Positions 1 to 5,767 of a DNA stretch of 6,445 nt are shown one piece after another (position 1 is the first letter of the stretch; each line of letters begins with the position of its first letter). The stretch is from an uncultured Prevotella sp. (GTDB lineage Bacteria > Bacteroidota > Bacteroidia > Bacteroidales > Bacteroidaceae). The position numbers were made by a program, and so were the translations under genes. The notes under the pieces were generated by a model. It had not been told where the DNA came from. It saw only the letters and a program-made list of their open reading frames with translations, and did not search any database. The stretch spans positions 1 through 6,445 of the forward strand of contig CALBYK010000220.1 of NCBI GenBank assembly GCA_937889855.1, given 5' to 3'.

Positions 1-347
1 ACAATCTAACCGAGCTGCCGCAGCAAGAGATAGACTACCTCAAACAAGTGCCGTCAACATGGGACGAGACGCGTTTTATCGACGGATATCCAGGCAAATA
101 TGCGGTCATAGCACGCAGACACGGCTCACAGTGGTACGTAGCTGCACTCAACGGCACCGACAAGCCTCTACAGCTTAACCTCTCACTGCCAATGCTTGCC
201 GGCAAGAATGTCAACTTCTACTACGATACTGCCGACAAGAAGAGCCTGTGGCCGAAGTCGACTGTTAAGAACATAAAGGTAGGAAAGGACGGAAAGTTCA
301 AAATCATGATGCAACCAATGGGTGGCAGCATCATCAACAGCCTGTAA
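1..347 (+). CDS. GH97 family glycoside hydrolase (SusB-like), C-terminal end only
   Basis: This is the last 114 codons of a gene that begins upstream of the window; the reading frame is open from base 3 with no stop, and the GTG at 48 is internal, not a start. The stretch reads LKQVPSTWDETRFIDGYPGK, then an IARRHGSQWYV segment and LPMLAGKNVNFYYD. This pattern is typical of the C-terminal beta-sandwich domain that follows the (beta/alpha)8 barrel in GH97 enzymes such as SusB. GH97 members are periplasmic or surface exo-enzymes acting on alpha-glucosides or alpha-galactosides, and at least one Bacteroides member is reported to act on beta-L-arabinopyranosides. The catalytic residues lie in the missing part, so substrate and mechanism (inverting or retaining) cannot be read here. 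The neighbouring arabinose genes favour an alpha-galactosidase or beta-L-arabinopyranosidase (inference). The stop at 345-347 is 38 nt before the mutarotase gene, with no terminator between them, suggesting co-transcription. Confidence 0.8.
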   Translation, partial: NLTELPQQEIDYLKQVPSTWDETRFIDGYPGKYAVIARRHGSQWYVAALNGTDKPLQLNLSLPMLAGKNVNFYYDTADKKSLWPKSTVKNIKVGKDGKFKIMMQPMGGSIINSL

Positions 348-385
348 AAATGACATAAGGTCAGTAACTAAAAACGTATGCCAAT

Positions 386-448
386 ATGAATATTCTTAAA
401 CCTGCATCAATAGGCATTGCCGCAACAGCCATCGCCCTGTCGGCATGC
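386..448 (+). other. Lipoprotein signal peptide and lipobox of the mutarotase
   Basis: Codons 1-21 of the mutarotase encode a short positive start (Lys5), a hydrophobic core rich in Ile and Ala (residues 7-17), and the lipobox Leu18-Ser19-Ala20-Cys21. Cleavage by signal peptidase II before Cys21 and lipidation at that cysteine are expected. E. coli GalM is cytoplasmic and has no such leader, so the signal moves this mutarotase to the far side of the inner membrane. Confidence 0.85.
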
Positions 449-1570
449 ACACAAGGCAAGACAACCTGCGAAACGGCATCGGGACTAAACCCGGCACGCT
501 TCGACTCAATAATAAACAACAAGAAGACGGCACTCTACACGCTGAAAAACAATAACGGAATGGAAGTGTGCATCACCAACTTCGGTGGCAGGGTGGTGTC
601 GCTCGTGGTCCCTGATGCCGAAGGCAAACCTACCGATGTCGTCCTCGGCTACGACAACCTGAGCCAATACACAGACTCGGTGAACTCGCCAAGCGACTTC
701 GGCTCATCCGTAGGACGATATGCCAACCGCATAGCCAACGGCAAACTGACAATCGACGGCACCACCTATCAACTGCCGCGCAATAATTTCGGCCATTGCC
801 TGCACGGCGGACCGTCGGGATGGCAATACCAGGTGTATGATGCAACGCAGCCCGACGACACAACACTCGTGCTGACCATCGTGTCGCCCGACGGCGACAA
901 CAACTTTCCCGGCACAGTCACCGCACACGCTACCTACCGCGTGCTTTCCAACAACACGCTCGACATCAACTTCGACGCCACGACAGACAAGCCGACAGTG
1001 GTAAACATGACCAACCACAGCTATTTCAACCTCAACGGCGACCCATCGAAAGAGGGAATGAACCAATGGCTATACATCAATGCCGACTCATTCACTCCTG
1101 CCGACTCCACCTACATGACAACGGGCGAGACACGCTCCGTCAGCGGCACTCCTATGGACTTCCGCAGACCACACGCTATTGCCGAGACAATTGGCAGGCA
1201 CGACTACGACCAGATAAGAAATGCCACCGGCTACGACCACAACTGGTGTCTCAACACATACAATGGCAAAAAGGGCGACGACAACTGTGTGTGCGCAGTG
1301 CTTTGGTCACCGGTGACAAAAATCGGGTTGTCGATGTATACCAACGAACCAGGCGTACAGGTGTACACAGCCAACTTCCAAGGCACTGGCATTAGTTGCA
1401 AGCACGGCGTGAAATACCCTAAACACGCGTCAGTGTGCCTCGAAAGTCAGAAATACCCCGACTCGCCAAACAAACCCGACTGGCCATCGCCAATCCTGCG
1501 TCAGGGCGAAAAATACCACAGCCACGTGGCGTATCGATTCTGGACAGGCGAATTCGACATTGACAAATAA
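386..1570 (+). CDS. galM: Aldose 1-epimerase (mutarotase), predicted periplasmic lipoprotein
   Basis: This 394-residue protein interconverts the alpha and beta anomers of free aldoses such as galactose, glucose or L-arabinose. Family motifs are all present: RYANRIANGK (111-120), LHGG with His140 (E. coli GalM His104 equivalent), NHSYFNLNG with His211 (His175 equivalent), GYDHNW with Asp284, and CLESQKYPDSPN with the catalytic Glu353. The N-terminus has Lys5, a hydrophobic stretch and a lipobox LSAC ending at Cys21, so the mature protein should be lipid-anchored outside the inner membrane. The residues after Cys21 (TQGK) are not the acidic pattern of Bacteroidetes surface lipoproteins, so a periplasm-facing location is more likely. 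Mature length of about 374 residues fits the family. Nine cysteines including the anchor is a fairly high number for an exported protein. The ATG at 386 is chosen because it starts the signal peptide; an ATG at 378 is in another frame and stops after three codons. It lies between a hydrolase gene and a sugar symporter gene, so it probably acts on the released sugar before uptake. In Bacteroidetes ara clusters this gene may be called araM. Confidence 0.93.
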   Translation: MNILKPASIGIAATAIALSACTQGKTTCETASGLNPARFDSIINNKKTALYTLKNNNGMEVCITNFGGRVVSLVVPDAEGKPTDVVLGYDNLSQYTDSVNSPSDFGSSVGRYANRIANGKLTIDGTTYQLPRNNFGHCLHGGPSGWQYQVYDATQPDDTTLVLTIVSPDGDNNFPGTVTAHATYRVLSNNTLDINFDATTDKPTVVNMTNHSYFNLNGDPSKEGMNQWLYINADSFTPADSTYMTTGETRSVSGTPMDFRRPHAIAETIGRHDYDQIRNATGYDHNWCLNTYNGKKGDDNCVCAVLWSPVTKIGLSMYTNEPGVQVYTANFQGTGISCKHGVKYPKHASVCLESQKYPDSPNKPDWPSPILRQGEKYHSHVAYRFWTGEFDIDK

Positions 1571-1597
1571 TTACCATTATAAAAACCTAAGCTAAAA

Positions 1598-3349
1598 ATG
1601 AACTGGAACTCACATGAATTTATATGGCTCGACTGGGCCATTCTCACAATAGGAATCATCGGAGTGGTGTGGGCCGTATGGCACGCCATAATGAAAGATA
1701 AGAAAGCGTCGGCGGGCGAAAGCTCGTCCGACTATCTGTTCGGCAAGGGAGAGCCTTGGTATGTCATTGGCATGGCCATCTTCGCTGCCAACATCGGCTC
1801 GGAGCACCTTGTCGGTCTTGCCGGAACCGGTGCCAAGGACGGTGTGGGCATGGCCCACTGGGAGATGCAAGGATGGATGATTCTGTTTCTCGGATGGATG
1901 TTTGTGCCGTTCTACCAGTTGCTCAACAACAAACTGGGAAAAATCATCACCATGCCAGACTTCCTGAAATTCCGCTACACCCACCGTACTGGCTCATGGC
2001 TATCAATCATCACCCTCGTAGCCTATATTCTCACCAAGGTCAGCGTGACAGCATTCACAGGAGGCATCTTCTTCGAATATCTGCTCGGCATCCCATTTTG
2101 GTATGGGGCAATCGGACTGATTGCCGTCACAGCCATATTCACCGTGTTCGGCGGCATGAAGGGCGTGATGACTCTGTCGTCAATACAGACACCGATACTT
2201 ATAATAGGCTCATTCCTCGTGCTCTTCCTCGGACTCAACCTTCTTGGCGACGGCTCCATCACAGCCGGATGGACGGCAATGATGGACAACGCGCGCGCCA
2301 TGCACGACGGATATGGAATCAACCACATGTTCCACACCAACCCTAACGACCCTATGTACCCCGACTATCCAGGCTACGCCGTGTTCCTCGGGGCGTCAAT
2401 AATAGGTTTCTGGTACTGGTGTACCGACCAGCACATTGTGCAGCGCGTACTTGGACAGCAGAAGGGCGAAGACAACGCCAAGGTCATTGCACGCGCACGC
2501 CGTGGCTCCATAGCAGCCGGCTTCTTCAAGATTCTGCCATGCTTCATGTTCCTCATACCGGGAATGATAGCCATTGCCCTGCAGAACAAGGCCGGCTCGG
2601 GCTTCGACATGGGAACTACCGCCACCGGGCAGCTCAACACCGACGCGGCATTTGCAGTAATGGTGAAGAACGTGTTGCCGACAGGCATAAAGGGCATTGT
2701 GACCATCGGCTTCGTTTGCGCTCTCGTGGCATCGCTCGCTGCGTTCTTCAACTCGTGTGCCACTCTCTTCACCGAAGATTTCTACAAGCCGCTGAAGAAG
2801 GATAAGAGTGAGGCTCACTACGTGCTCGTAGGCCGCATTGCCACTGTGGTTGTAGTGCTGCTCGGACTGGCATGGATGCCCGTGATGATGTCCATGGACA
2901 CACTCTACACCTATCTCCAGGGCATACAGTCGCTGCTCGCTCCGTCGATGGTGGCTGTGTTCACGCTTGGCATATTCTCCAAGCGTATTACTCCAAAGGC
3001 GGGCGAGTGGGGACTTATCGGGGGATTTGCCATCGGCATGCTCCGACTGCTCACCAATGTCATCACCGACTCGGGCAAGGCCGCCATGGACGGAGCCTTC
3101 TGGGATGCAACGGCATGGTTCTGGCAAACCAACTGGCTTATCTTCGAGATTTGGCTGCTTGTGGCCATAATAGCCATGATGATTGTCGTGTCGTGCTTCA
3201 CACCTGCTCCGTCGAAAGAGCAGGTGGAGGCCATCACCTTCACTACCGACTACCGAAAAATGATACGCAGCAGCTGGAACGTATGGGACATCGCCGGCTC
3301 ACTTGTCGTCGTGGCATTGTGCGCCGCATTCTATTGGTACTTCTGGTAA
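1598..3349 (+). CDS. SGLT-type sodium/sugar symporter (SSS family)
   Basis: This 583-residue inner-membrane protein imports sugar driven by a cation gradient, probably L-arabinose given its neighbours. I count about 14 hydrophobic segments, the usual SGLT number, from residues 11-31 to 563-581. Family motifs are NIGSEHLVGLAGTGA (65-79), TMPDFLKFR (118-126), FGGMKGVMTLSSIQTP (184-199), WYWCTDQHIVQR (272-283) and FFNSCATLFTEDFY (383-396). Aligned by eye to human SGLT1, the sugar-site residues are kept: Asn65 (N78), His70 (H83), Glu89 (E102), Tyr273/Trp274 (Y290/W291), Lys311 (K321) and Gln441 (Q457). Of the Na2 sodium-site residues, Ala63, Ile66 and Ser379 are kept, but the serine at 378 (SGLT1 S392, vSGLT S364) is Ala. 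The position of SGLT1 T395 is Ala381, as in one-sodium transporters. Its start follows the mutarotase stop by 27 nt with an A-rich leader and no Shine-Dalgarno. The family is certain; the substrate is inferred from context. Confidence 0.93.
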   Translation: MNWNSHEFIWLDWAILTIGIIGVVWAVWHAIMKDKKASAGESSSDYLFGKGEPWYVIGMAIFAANIGSEHLVGLAGTGAKDGVGMAHWEMQGWMILFLGWMFVPFYQLLNNKLGKIITMPDFLKFRYTHRTGSWLSIITLVAYILTKVSVTAFTGGIFFEYLLGIPFWYGAIGLIAVTAIFTVFGGMKGVMTLSSIQTPILIIGSFLVLFLGLNLLGDGSITAGWTAMMDNARAMHDGYGINHMFHTNPNDPMYPDYPGYAVFLGASIIGFWYWCTDQHIVQRVLGQQKGEDNAKVIARARRGSIAAGFFKILPCFMFLIPGMIAIALQNKAGSGFDMGTTATGQLNTDAAFAVMVKNVLPTGIKGIVTIGFVCALVASLAAFFNSCATLFTEDFYKPLKKDKSEAHYVLVGRIATVVVVLLGLAWMPVMMSMDTLYTYLQGIQSLLAPSMVAVFTLGIFSKRITPKAGEWGLIGGFAIGMLRLLTNVITDSGKAAMDGAFWDATAWFWQTNWLIFEIWLLVAIIAMMIVVSCFTPAPSKEQVEAITFTTDYRKMIRSSWNVWDIAGSLVVVALCAAFYWYFW

Positions 3350-3372
3350 ACGATTCTTAAAATAACAATAAT

Positions 3373-4089
3373 ATGACTGATATTGTACAACTCAAGGAAT
3401 CTGTGTTTCGCGCCAACCTCGACTTGGTGAAACACAATCTCGTGATATTCACATGGGGAAATGTCTCGGGCATCGACCGCGAGAGCGGACTGGTGGTCAT
3501 CAAGCCATCGGGCGTGGCCTACGACAAGATGACCGCAGCTGACATGGTTGTGGTCGACTTGAACTCAGGAAAGGTTGTTGAGGGAGACCTCAACCCTTCG
3601 TCAGACACCCCTACACACCTCGCCATCTATCGTGCCTTCCCAGAAGTGAAGGGCATTGTACACACCCACTCCACCTATGCCACGGCATGGGCGCAGGCTG
3701 GCAAGGACATTCCTAACATCGGTACAACACATGCCGACTATTTCCACGACGACATTCCATGCACCGATGACATGACAGAGGCTGAGGTGAAGGGCGACTA
3801 TGAGCTGGAAACGGGCAACGTGATTGTCAACCGTTTCCTGCGCGAAAACATCAACCCGATGCACACGCCAGGCGTGCTCGTGAAGAATCACGGTCCATTT
3901 GCTTGGGGCACATCGCCAGACAATGCCGTGTACAACGCTGTAGTGATGGAACAGGTGGCTAAGATGGCTTTCGTCTCGCTGTCTGTCAACCCCGACACTA
4001 CGATGAACCCTCTGCTCATCGAGAAACACTTCAGCCGCAAGCACGGACCCAACGCCTACTATGGACAGAAAAAACAGAATAACAAATAA
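3373..4089 (+). CDS. araD: L-ribulose-5-phosphate 4-epimerase
   Basis: This cytoplasmic, zinc-dependent class II aldolase-fold enzyme converts L-ribulose 5-phosphate to D-xylulose 5-phosphate, the last specific step of L-arabinose use. Its 238 residues compare with 231 in E. coli AraD, and the two align over nearly the whole length: KHNLVIFTWGNVSGIDRESG (20-39), VIKPSGVAYDKMTAADMVVV (42-61), PSSDTPTH (75-82), GIVHTHSTYATAWAQAGKDI (94-113), GTTHADYF (117-124), ETGNVIV (146-152) and NHGPFAWG (172-179). Expected zinc ligands are His97, His99 and His173. Asp122 and Tyr230 correspond to the E. coli catalytic pair Asp120 and Tyr229. Only the C-terminal tail after YYGQ is extra (KKQNNK, lysine/asparagine rich). 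The gene starts 23 nt after the symporter and ends 22 nt before araA, so it sits inside the operon. The leader is A/T rich (AAATAACAATAAT) with no Shine-Dalgarno. The closely related sgaE/ulaF epimerases are possible in principle, but the araA neighbour decides for AraD. Confidence 0.97.
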   Translation: MTDIVQLKESVFRANLDLVKHNLVIFTWGNVSGIDRESGLVVIKPSGVAYDKMTAADMVVVDLNSGKVVEGDLNPSSDTPTHLAIYRAFPEVKGIVHTHSTYATAWAQAGKDIPNIGTTHADYFHDDIPCTDDMTEAEVKGDYELETGNVIVNRFLRENINPMHTPGVLVKNHGPFAWGTSPDNAVYNAVVMEQVAKMAFVSLSVNPDTTMNPLLIEKHFSRKHGPNAYYGQKKQNNK

Positions 4090-4111
4090 AACAACTAATA
4101 ACTAAAGAATT

Positions 4112-5659
4112 ATGATTAAAGCATTTGACAATTTCGAGATTTGGTTTGTAACCGGTGCACAACTTCTTTACGGTGGCGACGCCGTGGTTCAGGTAGACAA
4201 CCACTCCAAGGAGATGGTGGCTGGGCTCAATGACTCAGGACGTCTGCCCATCAAGGTGGTATACAAGGGCACAGCCAACAACACCCACGAGGTGGCCGAC
4301 GTTATGGCTGCCGCCAACAACGACAAGAAGTGCGTGGGCGTAATCACATGGATGCACACTTTCTCGCCTGCCAAGATGTGGATACACGGACTGCAGATTC
4401 TCCACAAGCCGCTTCTGCACCTGCACACACAATACAACCAGCACATCCCTTACGAGACGATGGATATGGACTTTATGAACCTCAACCAGAGCGCCCACGG
4501 CGACCGCGAGTACGCACACATACTCTCACGTCTACGCAAACCGCGCAAGACCGTCATAGGCTACTGGAAGGACCAGAAGACACAGGACCACATCGCCGTG
4601 TGGGAACGCGTATGCGCAGCTTGGGCTGACGCACAAGACTGCCTCATACTGCGCTTCGGCGACCAGATGAACAACGTGGCTGTAACTGACGGTGACAAGG
4701 TGGCTGCCGAGCAGGTGCTTGGCTATCATGTCGACTACTGTCCGTTCTCTACCGTGATGGAATACTTCGACAAGGTGAAGGACGAGGACGTGACGGCTCT
4801 CGTACACGACGTATACTTCAAGCAGTACACCGTGGCAGACGAGCTGAAGGACGAGAAGTCGGAGGCTTACCGCAAGATATGGAACGCCGCAAAGGCAGAA
4901 CTCACACTGCGCCTTGTGCTTGAGGCTTTCGGAGCAAAGGGATTCACAACCAACTTCGACGACCTCGGCGACTACAACGTTGAGGAGACCGGACGCGGAT
5001 TCGACCAGATTCCGGGTCTTGCATCGCAGCGTCTGATGCACGACGGCTATGGCTTCGGCGCCGAGGGCGACTGGAAGAGCGCCGCACTCTACCGCACCAC
5101 ATGGTTCATGAGCCAGGGACTCGAAGGCGGCACATCTTTCCTTGAGGACTACACACTCAACTTCGACGGCGACAACACTTCCATCCTCGAGTCGCACATG
5201 CTCGAGGTAAACCCCGACATCTCAGAAGAGGAGAAACCACGCCTTGAGGTTCACTTCCTCGGCATCGGCATACGCAAGACACAGACCGCACGCCTTGTGT
5301 TCACCACCAAGCAGGGTCACGGCACTACAGCCACCGTCGTCGACATGGGCAACCGATTCCGCCTCATCTGCAATGACGTTAACCTCATCAAGTCGAAGCC
5401 GCTGCCGAAGCTGCCTGTGGCTTCAGCTCTGTGGATTCCGGAGCCTTCGTTCGAGATTGGCGTGGGCTGCTGGATGCAGGCAGGCGGCACACACCACTCT
5501 TGCTTCAGCTTCGGACTGACCGACGAGTACTGGCGCGACTATGCCGAAATTGCCGACATCGAGTGCTGCATCATCAACAAGGACACCGACTACGAGCGCT
5601 TCCGCCAGGACCTGCGCACAAACGAGGTTTACTACATGCTGAGCAAGGCACTGAGATAA
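4112..5659 (+). CDS. araA: L-arabinose isomerase
   Basis: This cytoplasmic, manganese-dependent enzyme converts L-arabinose to L-ribulose, the first intracellular step of the pathway. It has 515 residues against 500 in E. coli AraA and aligns from end to end: FEIWFVTGAQLLYG (8-21), WMHTFSPAKMWI (80-91), MDFMNLNQSAHGDREY (118-133), RFGDQMNNVAVTDGDKVAAE (181-200), GYGFGAEGDWKSAAL (312-326), GGTSFLEDYT (339-348), SHMLEV (361-366), LPKLPVASALW (431-441) and AGGTHHSCFS (457-466). The expected metal and catalytic residues are Glu318, Glu345, His362 and His461/His462. Between FDDL (282-285) and IPGLA (300-304) there are 14 residues where E. coli has five, giving an extra loop of about nine residues close to the active-site domain. 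The start ATG follows araD by 22 nt with an A/T-rich leader. A strong intrinsic terminator begins 29 nt after the stop codon, so araA may be the last gene of the main transcript. Confidence 0.97.
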   Translation: MIKAFDNFEIWFVTGAQLLYGGDAVVQVDNHSKEMVAGLNDSGRLPIKVVYKGTANNTHEVADVMAAANNDKKCVGVITWMHTFSPAKMWIHGLQILHKPLLHLHTQYNQHIPYETMDMDFMNLNQSAHGDREYAHILSRLRKPRKTVIGYWKDQKTQDHIAVWERVCAAWADAQDCLILRFGDQMNNVAVTDGDKVAAEQVLGYHVDYCPFSTVMEYFDKVKDEDVTALVHDVYFKQYTVADELKDEKSEAYRKIWNAAKAELTLRLVLEAFGAKGFTTNFDDLGDYNVEETGRGFDQIPGLASQRLMHDGYGFGAEGDWKSAALYRTTWFMSQGLEGGTSFLEDYTLNFDGDNTSILESHMLEVNPDISEEEKPRLEVHFLGIGIRKTQTARLVFTTKQGHGTTATVVDMGNRFRLICNDVNLIKSKPLPKLPVASALWIPEPSFEIGVGCWMQAGGTHHSCFSFGLTDEYWRDYAEIADIECCIINKDTDYERFRQDLRTNEVYYMLSKALR

Positions 5660-5687
5660 CATAGTAAAAAACTGTTAAGCGGAACTT

Positions 5688-5730
5688 ATCCGTAGCGAAG
5701 GTTTCCAACCACCGCTACGGATTTTTCTTT
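5688..5730 (+). terminator. Intrinsic (rho-independent) terminator after araA
   Basis: A perfect 10-bp inverted repeat, ATCCGTAGCG (5688-5697) and CGCTACGGAT (5713-5722), is followed directly by a T tract TTTTTCTTT (5722-5730). The 15-nt loop can extend the hairpin with GGTT (5700-5703) pairing to AACC (5707-5710) over a three-base TCC tip, leaving a small AA/AC internal loop. Stem, GC content and T tract match a classic terminator on the + strand. It lies between araA and the kinase gene, whose start codon is 38 nt past the T tract. It may therefore end the araA transcript or act as a partial terminator that lowers kinase expression. Confidence 0.88.
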
Positions 5731-5767
5731 ACATATAGAACACAACATTTTTAATATCATTAAAACT
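5731..5767 (+). promoter_or_regulatory. A/T-rich leader before the kinase gene, no recognisable promoter
   Basis: These 37 bases between the terminator and the kinase ATG are very A/T rich (TTTTTAATATCATTAAAACT just before the start). There is no Shine-Dalgarno sequence and no match to the Bacteroidetes -7 element TAnnTTTG. Translation start by an unstructured A-rich leader is the known Bacteroidetes pattern and fits. Either the kinase depends on read-through of the terminator, or a promoter overlaps the hairpin region in a form I cannot recognise. Confidence 0.35.

Noticed and set aside
48..347. Separate 99-residue protein starting at GTG 48
   Set aside because: The frame is open back to base 3 and the residues before it (NLTELPQQEIDYLK) continue the GH97 pattern, so it is the end of a longer gene.
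2396..3127. Long open frame of 243 codons on the - strand inside the symporter gene
   Set aside because: It lies wholly opposite a certain membrane protein gene, its product is His/Glu/Val rich with no recognisable motif, and long antisense frames are expected from the C/G-rich third positions here.
4532..5197. Open frame of 221 codons on the - strand inside araA
   Set aside because: The product has a biased Val/Leu/Glu/His make-up typical of the complement of GAC, CAC and CTC codons, and araA is conserved over this whole stretch.
5681..5706. Alternative hairpin GGAA (5681-5684) with TTCC (5703-5706), as an antiterminator
   Set aside because: Only four base pairs across a wide loop, far weaker than the 10-bp terminator stem, and no leader peptide or ligand-binding fold is visible around it.
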